From: Bordetella parapertussis
Lineage (GTDB): Bacteria > Pseudomonadota > Gammaproteobacteria > Burkholderiales > Burkholderiaceae_B
Assembly: GCA_945903445.1 (NCBI GenBank)
Contig: CAMDNZ010000027.1
Span: 1 to 42,378, forward strand
Length of the DNA: 42,378 bases
Reading direction: 5' to 3'
In this document: piece by piece, positions 16,681 through 24,392 of the stretch
Layout: every line of letters starts with the position of its first letter
Position numbering within the stretch: position 1 is the first letter of the stretch
Made by a program: the position numbers and the translations under genes
The notes under the pieces: generated by a model
The model's input: the letters and a program-made list of their open reading frames with translations, nothing else
Database searches by the model: none
Told to the model about the DNA's origin: nothing

Positions 16681-19053
16681 TCACCGATCGCCACGCCCCC
16701 GGCCACCCAGGAAGCCCAGGCGCGACTCATGCGCCGACGCACTTCGCGGCTGCCAATCGTCGCCACGAGGGCCACTATCCTGACGCGGACCGCGTGGTTT
16801 GGCACGTTTGCTGGCGTTCCCGCCATCGGCACCGCTACCCATGGCCTGCCCCTGCGACTTAGCCTGGCCACCTGCCCGCGGCCCCTTCGGACCTCGACCG
16901 CCGGCCCCCGGACCCCGGCGCGGCTTGTTACCCTGAGGCACTGCGCCATCGACCGCCGTGGGCAAGACACCCGACACACCATCCTGCGCTCCCACTTGAG
17001 GGCGAGCGCCATTACGGCCACGACGTGCCGACTTGTTGCCGCCACCCGGCTGCGCACTATTTCCATTGACATCCTGAGCGCCCGCGCGTGCCTGACGACG
17101 GGCAGCATCGCCCCCCTGCCCTGGCTCTCGGGCCGGGCCGCGCGCCTGACTACGGGGCTGCCCTTGTGCCTTGCCGCGCGAGCGCGCGTCTTTAGGTCCG
17201 CGCTTGCGATTGCCGTCGGCATCTTTGCCTAGCGGGTGCCCGTTGGCATAGCCACCGGTGACCATCAAACCGGTGCCAAACGGATCGGACGGGCTGCTAG
17301 CCGTCACACCTGGCGCATTGCTGCGCACCGCACCCAAGGCGCCGCGACGATTGAAGCGCGCACCGTTGGTGCCGTTATTGGACAATGTGCCAAAACCCGG
17401 CGGCAACGCACCTTCGTGCGACTGAGGCTGACGTGCGCGACCACGACCACCCTCGTCGTCATCGTCCTTTAACAGGCCCAGCTGCACCATCATGGCGGCC
17501 GACAACTTGGCGTCCAACTCTTCCCAACGCCCGCGACGCAAAGTGTGCGGCAAGACGATATCGCCGAAACGCGTGCGAATCAGGCGGCTGACGACCACGC
17601 CGATGGCCTCGAACATCCGGCGCACCTCTCGATTGCGCCCTTCTTTGAGGGTGACGCGATACCAGCGATTGCTACCGTCGCCGCCAATGTAGTCCAGCGA
17701 ACCGAACGCGGCGGTGCCGTCGTCCAGCTCGATACCCTCGACCAGCGAACGGCGCTGCGCCTCGTCCATTTCGCCCAGCACGCGAACGGCATATTCGCGT
17801 TCGGTGCCGTAGCGCGGATGCATAATCCGGTTGGCCATCTCGCCGGAGGTCGTGAAAATCAGCAGACCTTCGGTATTCAGATCCAGACGACCCACCGACA
17901 GCCATTTCCCAGTGCGCAGACGCGGCAAGCGCGAGAACACGCTGGCACGACCGCCCGGATCGTCGTGGCTGACGATCTCTCCAGCAGGCTTGTGATAGAT
18001 GATGACGCGCGGCGCTCGGGTGGCGTTCGGACGCATCACCGGCTTGCCATTGACGCGCACTTGATCCGTCGGACCGACGCGCTGACCGATGTGAGCAGGC
18101 TCGCCATTGACCGAGACCCGACCGGCGACGATCAACTCTTCCATTTCGCGGCGCGAACCCACGCCCGCATCGGCCAACACCTTGTGCAGCTTGGGCATGA
18201 GCACATCGCTGTTCAGGTATTTATCCAGCCGTTGTTCGCTTTTCTCGACGCCATCGAGGTAGGACAGCGCGAGGTCTGTATCGCTCTCGTCGATAACTAC
18301 GGGTACCAGGGAAGCACCATCGGCATGCGCATCCGAACCGGCACCCGGGCGACGATCGCGTCGGTCGTTGCGCGGCTGACGCGGACCACGATCGCCCTGC
18401 CCACGACCTGCGGCATGTCGCTCTCCCGCTGCGCGCGGCGCACGCCCACCCTGAGCGGCATCACCCGCATCGCCAGCGGTCGCCGAACCCTCACCCCCTT
18501 CGACACTGACGACTTGATCGGCACCATCGTTGCGACGACGACGAAACGGGGTGCGCAACTTACGCCCCCGACCGCGATTCTCACCCGAGGTCTGATTGCC
18601 CTCCAGAGAAGCGCCCACGACGTGCTCAGCGCCCACAGCAGGCGCAGCAAACGCTCCGCTCATTGCAGCGTCGGCACCCGTATCGCCCCCCTGTGCCGCG
18701 ACCTGAACATCGACAGGACGTGCACGGCGAGCGCGCGGCTTAGGAATATCGCCCGCTGGCGCAACCGGCGAAGAAGTTTCGCCCACCGTGACATTCGCGA
18801 CGAGCTGCACATCGGCCGAGACCTTCACGGCAGCCGCTTTTACCGAAGTACGGCGACGCTTGGGCGCAGCGACAGCAGATTTATCCGGACTGGCCTGCTC
18901 GGGCACAGCGACCTGCCCAGCAGCCTGCACCTCGCTCGAAGCAGCAGTCGCACGCGGCTTACGCGGCGCACGCGGCTTTTTGGCTGGCACGGCATCGCCG
19001 CTACCTTGCTCGAGAGGAAACGGCTCAGCGTTCTGATCGATCTGTTGGGTCAC
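16681..19053 (-). CDS. rluB: 23S rRNA pseudouridine synthase RluB-like, with long low-complexity ends
   Basis: 790 residues, more than twice a usual RluB. The enzyme core spans about 286-530. Its S4 RNA-binding domain reads LHKVLADAGVGSRREMEELI (289-308) with VSVNGEPA. The catalytic Asp391 lies in SVGRLDLNTEGLL, and the basic block EGRNREVRRMFEA (471-483) is typical of the RluB/E/F group. RluB modifies U2605 in helix 93 of 23S rRNA. The N-terminal 285 residues are Ala/Lys/Arg/Pro-rich and the C-terminal 260 are Gly/Arg/Lys/Pro-rich, both probably disordered and RNA-binding. The ATG overlaps the scpB stop by 4 bp. A terminator follows. Confidence 0.92.
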   Translation of the reverse strand: MTQQIDQNAEPFPLEQGSGDAVPAKKPRAPRKPRATAASSEVQAAGQVAVPEQASPDKSAVAAPKRRRTSVKAAAVKVSADVQLVANVTVGETSSPVAPAGDIPKPRARRARPVDVQVAAQGGDTGADAAMSGAFAAPAVGAEHVVGASLEGNQTSGENRGRGRKLRTPFRRRRNDGADQVVSVEGGEGSATAGDAGDAAQGGRAPRAAGERHAAGRGQGDRGPRQPRNDRRDRRPGAGSDAHADGASLVPVVIDESDTDLALSYLDGVEKSEQRLDKYLNSDVLMPKLHKVLADAGVGSRREMEELIVAGRVSVNGEPAHIGQRVGPTDQVRVNGKPVMRPNATRAPRVIIYHKPAGEIVSHDDPGGRASVFSRLPRLRTGKWLSVGRLDLNTEGLLIFTTSGEMANRIMHPRYGTEREYAVRVLGEMDEAQRRSLVEGIELDDGTAAFGSLDYIGGDGSNRWYRVTLKEGRNREVRRMFEAIGVVVSRLIRTRFGDIVLPHTLRRGRWEELDAKLSAAMMVQLGLLKDDDDEGGRGRARQPQSHEGALPPGFGTLSNNGTNGARFNRRGALGAVRSNAPGVTASSPSDPFGTGLMVTGGYANGHPLGKDADGNRKRGPKDARSRGKAQGQPRSQARGPAREPGQGGDAARRQARAGAQDVNGNSAQPGGGNKSARRGRNGARPQVGAQDGVSGVLPTAVDGAVPQGNKPRRGPGAGGRGPKGPRAGGQAKSQGQAMGSGADGGNASKRAKPRGPRQDSGPRGDDWQPRSASAHESRLGFLGGRGRGDR

Positions 19054-20105
19054 GAACTACTCCGTGAGGCCGATGCGGCGTTTCCGTCGCCGTCGGACTC
19101 GATGTGTGGGTGGGCAGAAGTCACCGCCGCATGGGGCGTACGGTGACGTGAGTCGCGCTCGAGCGCGTCGTCGCTTTGCCCCGCATCGCCAGAATCGACG
19201 TCGTTCGACTGAACCGCCGGCGAGGCAAGGGGCACTGCAGTATCGATATGTTCGGTATGCATTTCCGAAGCCCGATCAGCCGAAAAAGGTGGCTTATCAT
19301 CAGGGGAATCGGAAAAATCAGGGGCGGCTTGCGCGTCGCCCGACGGGGTCGTAACCGTGTCGAGCAGAACCTGATCGCCAAGGGGGGAAATCACCTCGGC
19401 GCCAGCGTCCGGGGCCGGCATTTCATCCGGCGCATGCGGCATCCTAGCATCGGGGCCACCTACTGCGCCAGGGATTTCAGAAAATTCTTGCGGTTGCGGC
19501 ACGACACTTTCGGCTTCCAGCCTCGCCTCGGCAGCCTGCAGGGCCTGCACTTCGGCGAAGTCCAATCCTGCCAGCGCGCTGACTGCCTCGGTCGATTCCA
19601 GCTCCGGCAACTCGTCCAATGCCTTCAAACCCAGGTCGTCGAGAAATTGCCGGGTCGTACCGAACAAAGCCGGCCGACCTGGCGCATCGCGGTGCCCGAT
19701 GACCTCGATCCAACCCCGATCTTCCAATGCCTTGACGATCTGAGACGATACTGTCACCCCGCGTATATCTTCGATGTCGCCGCGCGTGACAGGCTGTCGC
19801 CAAGCGACGATAGCCAGAGTCTCCAGCACCGCACGCGAATACTTGGGCGGCTTTTCGGGGTTCAGCCGTTCGAGATAACGCTGCATATCGGGACGACTCT
19901 GGAATCTCCACCCACCTGCCAACTCAACCAGCGTCATACCCCGATCTGTCCATTGCCCTTGAAGATCGAGCAAAGCTGCGCGAATACGCGGCCCATCGAC
20001 CCCATTGTCCTCGCCGAAAAGCTTGCGCAGTTCGGCCAACGGCATGGGCTGAGACGCGCACAGCAACGCCGTTTCAAGCACTATCCTCGCCTGCGTATCA
20101 ATCAT
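19050..20105 (-). CDS. scpB: Segregation and condensation protein ScpB
   Basis: 351 residues. ScpB is the winged-helix kleisin partner of the SMC-ScpA condensin in chromosome segregation. The conserved part covers about 1-180: ARIVLETALLCASQPMPLAE at the start, GGWRFQSRPDMQRYLERLNP (about 74-93), SRAVLETLAIVAWRQPVTRG (about 100-119) and RPALFGTTRQFLDDLGL (about 153-169). Residues about 190-351 form an acidic, Pro/Asp/Glu-rich tail not needed for the fold. Upstream lies the initiator tRNA gene, divergent. scpA is not in the window. Confidence 0.95.
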   Translation of the reverse strand: MIDTQARIVLETALLCASQPMPLAELRKLFGEDNGVDGPRIRAALLDLQGQWTDRGMTLVELAGGWRFQSRPDMQRYLERLNPEKPPKYSRAVLETLAIVAWRQPVTRGDIEDIRGVTVSSQIVKALEDRGWIEVIGHRDAPGRPALFGTTRQFLDDLGLKALDELPELESTEAVSALAGLDFAEVQALQAAEARLEAESVVPQPQEFSEIPGAVGGPDARMPHAPDEMPAPDAGAEVISPLGDQVLLDTVTTPSGDAQAAPDFSDSPDDKPPFSADRASEMHTEHIDTAVPLASPAVQSNDVDSGDAGQSDDALERDSRHRTPHAAVTSAHPHIESDGDGNAASASRSSS

Positions 20106-20143
20106 GAATCGTCCTGATCACGTCATATTTTCCATTCAGGTAT

Positions 20144-20172
20144 TTGCATTGCCGCGCGCCTAGCGCTAGAAT
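20144..20172 (+). promoter_or_regulatory. Sigma-70 promoter of tRNA-fMet
   Basis: TTGCAT (20144-20149), a 17-bp spacer and TAGAAT (20167-20172). The start point would fall near 20179, nine bases before the mature tRNA. Confidence 0.75.
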
Positions 20173-20187
20173 CCCTTTCCTTTCAGA

Positions 20188-20264
<77 letters not shown>

Positions 20265-20896
20265 CATTTCCGTGTTGGCCACGCTCGTCTTTGCGCCAAC
20301 ACGTCCCAAAGCACAAAGTCGGTCATTACAAGCGCTGCCCGCACGCGCATCGACTCGATAAGCGAACCGACCGTAACGCCAGCTATCGCAGCCGCCCAAA
20401 TCAGCCCTCTTCGCGGCACCCGCAAGCCTCCATGGAACGCCGAATTCTGCCGTGTGCGCCGCAACGCATACCCAATCCGGACGCTCGCAATTGCCCCACC
20501 TGCCCGTACGCAACGTGGCAAGGCCATGGCCGACTGCGGCCCGAGAACGCAACAAGATGCCGATAGAAACACCATTGGACGATTGACTGCGGCGCGCACG
20601 CTATCGACAAAGACAGGCGCTCGCGCCACTCGCAAGAAAATGCAGTACAACGTGCAAGGCTGCGGTTCGCCGCCGGACATAACGCCGGTCAGCGATGGCA
20701 CACCTCGACTTGCAAAAACGCGGCTGGCGCACCATGCCGCTGATCTATTCGTTGGATTATTCGTGTACACCGAAGAGGTGCATGTCGGTCGAGGCGCTTT
20801 TCTGGATTCTCACGCCGACTATTTGGGCCCTACGCACAAACCGACGATCGAAAGCTTTTAGCTCCCGACACCGTGGCAATATGACTAACTGAATTT

Positions 20897-20925
20897 AGTA
20901 TAGCCGCTTCATACACCCGCAGCAA
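20897..20925 (-). promoter_or_regulatory. Predicted leftward sigma-70 promoter beside the C13 tract
   Basis: On the minus strand TTGCTG (20925-20920), a 17-bp spacer and TATACT (20902-20897). It points into the gene-poor stretch towards tRNA-fMet. The poly-C (poly-G on this strand) tract lies 7 bases upstream of the -35 box, roughly at -43 to -55 from the expected start. Target unknown. Confidence 0.5.
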
Positions 20926-20932
20926 CGCGACG

Positions 20933-20945
20933 CCCCCCCCCCCCC
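20933..20945. repeat. Homopolymer of 13 C residues
   Basis: Thirteen consecutive C on the plus strand, between the COG0523 stop codon (20950) and a predicted leftward promoter. Tracts of this length slip during replication. In Bordetella, C tracts in fimbrial promoters and in bvgS are known phase-variation switches. It is outside any coding frame I accept. Confidence 0.95.
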
Positions 20946-20949
20946 GATG

Positions 20950-22002
20950 CTAGGACGGATTAGCGGGCTTGGCATTTAGCAACGCCAAGCGAGCGCCAAC
21001 CGCCGCTATTATCTCCTCGCTTACCCCTTCCGCGATAAACACCAGTGCGGTGTTTTGACACCAGGCATCCGACGTGCGGGCTAGCGGATACAAGGTCGTG
21101 TGAACGGCATGCACGAAGAAATACTGCGCCTCGCCATCACCTGCGGCGAACGCCACCACCCCCTTGACCCGCAGGGCCCGCTCGCCCAGCGCCCTGAGAC
21201 AGTCATCCATCGCAGCCAGAAACGCGCCGCGCTGCCAGAGTGCGCATGATCGATAGACCCAGGAAGCGATATCGCCATGTCGAGTTCGTCGGCGCTGGCC
21301 CAAGTGCGACATCGACCTTGATCGGCCACTTGCCATGGCAGCGAGCCACCCCGACACCGACGCGGCGCCCGACTGCGCGGCGGCGAGTGCCTGCTCGACC
21401 TCTGCTATCTGGTCCACAGATACCTGCTGCACCGCAGGATTGATCTGAGCGACATGCGCTCGCGCCGTCTGCTGCGCAGCAGCATCGATCAAATCGGTCT
21501 TACTCAGCACGACGACATCGGCCTCAACGATCTGCCGTCGCACGACGGGAAAGCGCGCTAATCGAGCGGCCAGATCGACCGTGTCCACCACAGTGACGCA
21601 CCCCGCGTAGGCAAAGCGTTGCGCCAGAAACGGCTCGTATCGCAACGAAAAGAGAACAGGAGCGGCCTCGGCCAGGCCCGTCGTTTCGATCAGCACCCGA
21701 TCGAATACAGGCACTTCGCGTCGCATCGCGCGCATGAACATATCGCGCAGCGTATCGACTAGCGCCCCTCTCACCGTGCAGCATACGCAACCGCCAGGAA
21801 CGAGTACGACCCGGTCGTCCACATGGCGGATCAAATGATGATCGACACCGACTTCGCCCCACTCGTTGACGATGACCAGGGTTTTCGCACGGTTCGAACG
21901 ATGCAGTAGCCGGTTGAGCAGCGTCGTCTTACCCGCCCCGAGAAAGCCACTCAAAACGACCACGCCGATCCGCCCACACTGGGCTTCGCTACTCGAGGGC
22001 AA
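20950..22002 (-). CDS. COG0523/CobW-family metal-chaperone GTPase
   Basis: 350 residues from the TTG at 22002, which has GGAG five bases upstream. A longer ATG reading (22053, 367 residues) would run through the tRNA-Asn terminator and seems less likely. The G domain begins VVVLSGFLGAGKTTLLNRLL with Walker A GFLGAGKT. The metal-binding GGCVCC motif (CxCC) follows at about 70-75, then ETTGLAEAAP and the SKTDLID nucleotide-specificity motif. The CobW C-terminal domain covers about 225-340. Family members move Zn, Co or Ni to target enzymes and are often induced by zinc limitation, but no Zur box was recognised. Metal and client are unknown. Confidence 0.88.
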   Translation of the reverse strand: MPSSSEAQCGRIGVVVLSGFLGAGKTTLLNRLLHRSNRAKTLVIVNEWGEVGVDHHLIRHVDDRVVLVPGGCVCCTVRGALVDTLRDMFMRAMRREVPVFDRVLIETTGLAEAAPVLFSLRYEPFLAQRFAYAGCVTVVDTVDLAARLARFPVVRRQIVEADVVVLSKTDLIDAAAQQTARAHVAQINPAVQQVSVDQIAEVEQALAAAQSGAASVSGWLAAMASGRSRSMSHLGQRRRTRHGDIASWVYRSCALWQRGAFLAAMDDCLRALGERALRVKGVVAFAAGDGEAQYFFVHAVHTTLYPLARTSDAWCQNTALVFIAEGVSEEIIAAVGARLALLNAKPANPS

Positions 22003-22013
22003 TTTCGCTCCAC

Positions 22014-22048
22014 AAAAGAAAAACCCGCAACACCTGTCGGCTTGCGGG
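22014..22048 (-). terminator. Intrinsic terminator of tRNA-Asn
   Basis: On the minus strand CCCGCAA (22048-22042) pairs with TTGCGGG (22030-22024) over an 11-base loop and is followed by TTTTTCTTTT (22023-22014). It lies about 70 bp after tRNA-Asn and directly upstream of the preferred TTG start of the GTPase gene. Confidence 0.85.
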
Positions 22049-22116
22049 CTCATCTGCGATCAAACAAGTCGCCTTGCTCGATGGATACTGCTACCGGTGC
22101 TTATCTTGATGAATTT

Positions 22117-22192
22117 TGGCTCCCCGAGCTGGGTTCGAACCAGCGACCTGCGGATTAACAGTCCGTCGCTCTACCGGCTGAGCTATCGGGGA
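22117..22192 (-). tRNA. tRNA-Asn (GTT)
   Basis: 76 nt, encoded CCA. The acceptor arms TCCCCGA and TCGGGGA pair fully. Anticodon GTT lies at 22159-22157 in the loop CTGTTAA, and the T-arm contains GGTTCGAAC. Transcribed from a promoter at 22237-22209. Confidence 0.97.
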
Positions 22193-22208
22193 TCAATCAA
22201 GAAGCGAG

Positions 22209-22237
22209 ACTATAGCATAGTTTTTTTGACGATGCAA
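22209..22237 (-). promoter_or_regulatory. Sigma-70 promoter of tRNA-Asn
   Basis: Minus strand TTGCAT (22237-22232), a 17-bp spacer and TATAGT (22214-22209). An AT-rich tract upstream (about 22240-22290) could act as an UP element. Confidence 0.75.
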
Positions 22238-22323
22238 ATGCGCTTTAAGAAAAACAGATGATTTTTCTTTTAGTGAAAATTTTGAAATGTCGAACGCTCG
22301 CATTCAAGGCATTACTACGCCAG

Positions 22324-22353
22324 TTGACGTCGCCTAAAAAAACACGCTAGAAT
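22324..22353 (+). promoter_or_regulatory. Sigma-70 promoter of tRNA-Thr
   Basis: TTGACG (22324-22329), an 18-bp spacer and TAGAAT (22348-22353), ending 10 bp before the mature tRNA. It is back to back with the tRNA-Asn promoter across the AT-rich gap. Confidence 0.75.
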
Positions 22354-22363
22354 TTAAATCTTG

Positions 22364-22439
22364 GCCGGTGTAGCTCAGTCGGTAGAGCAGTTCATTCGTA
22401 ATGAAAAGGTCGAGGGTTCGATTCCTTTCACCGGCACCA
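22364..22439 (+). tRNA. tRNA-Thr (CGT)
   Basis: 76 nt, encoded CCA. Acceptor GCCGGTG pairs with CACCGGC. Anticodon CGT at 22397-22399 in the loop TTCGTAA reads the ACG codon. The T-stem contains two G-T pairs. Confidence 0.96.
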
Positions 22440-22464
22440 AGAAACCATCTCATGAGATGCATGC

Positions 22465-22497
22465 AAAAAAACCCGCCTTTTTTCGGCGGGTTTTTTA
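22465..22497. terminator. Intrinsic terminator after tRNA-Thr
   Basis: CCCGCC (22472-22477) pairs with GGCGGG (22485-22490), extended by A-T pairs on both sides (A-run 22465-22471, T-run 22491-22496). Works for tRNA-Thr and would work leftward too. Confidence 0.88.
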
Positions 22498-22946
22498 TTG
22501 ACTAGTCGATTTGTTCAGCACCAAGTTGCTCGACGCCCGTCATTTGTATTCAGTCCTGGAAGATTTTTTCATCTCTCTTGAGGCGCGCACCTCCAGTAGC
22601 GAAACAGGCGAGAAGAAAGTTACATCTGAATCGCATCAAAAAAGCGCTCCTTTTGGCGTCCGGCAAAACCCGTTTCGTAAAGCCAAAAATAACGTCGGCT
22701 GCCTCTGGTCACGCGCACTGCTTCGTAACACCCACACCTCTCTTTCATTTTGCTTCCACTCTGAGCGTTTAGCTTAGTCGCTGCGCGCATCTACAGCCGA
22801 ATAGTGGACGGCATCGGCAGACCCACGGCCGTTCCAGCAGGCGATCTACGAGATCAGGCGGGATCTCGACACCATATCGGATCGTTACGCCCGCTCGTGC
22901 GAGCGACTGTTCAGAATTTTGAATGAAAACCCAGGAGATGCCGTCA
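22498..22946. other. AT-richer gap without a supported gene; possible gene remnant at its end
   Basis: About 450 bp between the tRNA-Thr terminator and the MFS transporter, with lower GC than the surroundings up to about 22780. A plus-strand frame (22511-22777, 88 codons) has no recognisable features. Just before the transporter, about 22815-22960, a plus frame reads QQAIYEIRRDLDTISDRYAR and continues SCERLFRILNE, which looks like a real helical protein tail but is cut by a stop upstream. It may be the remnant of a regulator formerly beside the transporter. No promoter was assigned. Confidence 0.35.
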
Positions 22947-24386
22947 ATGTCTGAATCCGCGCAGCCTTTACTAGCCATCGCCAGAAGTCACCGGAAGGCC
23001 TGCGCGCTGCTGGTGATCATGCTGCCCGTGCTGCTTGTCACCATCGACAACACGATCCTGAACTTTGCCCTGCCGCAAATCGCGACCGCGCTCAAGCCCT
23101 CCGCCGCACAGCAACTATGGATGGTAGACGCCTATGCGTTCGTGCTGGCCGGGCTTCTGGTCACAATGGGCACGACCGGCGATCGGGTCGGCCACCGCAC
23201 AATGCTCTGCCTTGGCTGCGGCGGTTTCATCGCTGTATCGGTGTTGATCGTCTTCTTGACCGCAGCATGGCATCTGATTGTCGGCCGCGCCTTGCTTGGT
23301 CTTTTCGGTGCGATGATTCTGCCGGCCACTTTGGCACTGATACGCTCGGCGTTCGACGATCGCGAGCAACGGCGCTTTGCCGTCGCAGTCTGGGCAACGT
23401 GCCTGACGATCGGGTCGGCGCTTGGCCCGTTGTTTGGCGGGGTACTGTTGGAGTTTCTAAGTTGGCATTGGATATTTTTGATCGCCGTGCCGTTCCTCCT
23501 GCCGGTTCTCGTCATGGGGCCTTTGTTCGTGCCAGAGTCGGAGAAGCAACCCGGATTGACCACCGACTATCCCAGCATCGTACTGAGTATCGGTGCCTTG
23601 TTGGGTGTGATGCTGGCGTTGAAGCAAGCCGCCACAGTTGGCTTGAGCGCGACCGTCGCATGGTGGGCAATGGGCGGAATTGCGTTGGGCATCGCCTTCG
23701 TGCGCAGGCAGCTGTACCTCGAATCGCCCATGCTCGATTTACGGCCCTTCAAGATATCCGCGTTTACGGTATCTATCCTGGTCAACCTGGTCAGTTTGGG
23801 TTTGCTCGTCGGGTTCCTCTATTTCAATATCCAGATGCTGCAACTGGTGCTTGGGCTTGCACCCTTGCATGCCAGCATGGTGTTGGTGCCCGGGCAGGTG
23901 TTGGCGATCGGGGGCGCAATGCTCATCGTGCCGGTCGCGCAGCGGGTAGCGCCACGCTATATCGTCTCGACTTGCCTGATGGTGGCTGCATGCGCGTTCG
24001 TCATCATGGGTTGGGTCGAAGCGAGACCGCTGACCATTGGCATCGCGTTCATATTACTGAATGTCAGCGTCGCCGCGCTCACCACCGTATCAAACGATCT
24101 AGTGCTCAGCGCCGTCCCGCCTGAACGAGTCGGTAGCGCGGCGTCGGTCAGCGAAACGGCTTATGAAGTGGATTTTCCCGCGACCATGGGAGACGTCGGT
24201 GCCAGCCAGCTCGACACGCTCAGCGGTGCATGGCGCGTCAGCCAAAGTCTGGACGCAAGCCAAAGCGCGCAGCTCATCGAAGCGGCTGGCACGGCTTTCG
24301 CTCAAGCCGTCAGCCACGCCAGCATGAGCATTGCACCGTTCGTGGCGGCGGTCGCAGTGATCGCTTATCGATACTTGAAACCCTGA
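22947..24386 (+). CDS. MFS drug-efflux-type transporter (DHA2/QacA-SmvA-like), altered near the C-terminus
   Basis: 479 residues from ATG 22947, which has AGGAG at 22934-22938; ATG 22923 would add eight residues and lies upstream of that site. The family start motif LLVTIDNTILNFALPQIATAL (helix 1, about 23-43, motif D1-like) and the motif A variant GDRVGHRTMLCLGCG (after helix 2) are present. The 14-helix DHA2 plan continues to about residue 400. After GSAASVSETAYE, relatives have a glycine-rich helix 13. Here VDFPATMGDVGASQLDTLSG follows with no clear helix, as if some residues were lost or replaced. Such pumps export cationic antiseptics and dyes by proton antiport. Whether this one still works is open. 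Confidence 0.85.
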   Translation: MSESAQPLLAIARSHRKACALLVIMLPVLLVTIDNTILNFALPQIATALKPSAAQQLWMVDAYAFVLAGLLVTMGTTGDRVGHRTMLCLGCGGFIAVSVLIVFLTAAWHLIVGRALLGLFGAMILPATLALIRSAFDDREQRRFAVAVWATCLTIGSALGPLFGGVLLEFLSWHWIFLIAVPFLLPVLVMGPLFVPESEKQPGLTTDYPSIVLSIGALLGVMLALKQAATVGLSATVAWWAMGGIALGIAFVRRQLYLESPMLDLRPFKISAFTVSILVNLVSLGLLVGFLYFNIQMLQLVLGLAPLHASMVLVPGQVLAIGGAMLIVPVAQRVAPRYIVSTCLMVAACAFVIMGWVEARPLTIGIAFILLNVSVAALTTVSNDLVLSAVPPERVGSAASVSETAYEVDFPATMGDVGASQLDTLSGAWRVSQSLDASQSAQLIEAAGTAFAQAVSHASMSIAPFVAAVAVIAYRYLKP

Positions 24387-24392
24387 CCGATC

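Larger units (their letters stand above)
20265..20949. other. Gene-poor stretch with doubtful reading frames only
   Basis: About 680 bp between tRNA-fMet and the COG0523 gene. Several frames stay open by chance at this GC content, for example minus 20770-20243 (GTG start, running into the tRNA antisense) and plus 20454-20861. None carries a recognisable domain, a convincing ribosome site or a match I know. Fragments such as VYTEEVHVGRGAFLDSHADY on the plus strand look protein-like and may be remnants of a decayed gene. The right end holds a minus-strand promoter and a 13-C tract, listed separately. Confidence 0.45.

Noticed and set aside
17545..19146. 533-codon plus-strand open frame opposite rluB
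   Set aside because: Antisense of rluB and the scpB end. It has Thr/Arg/His-rich composition and no recognisable motifs.
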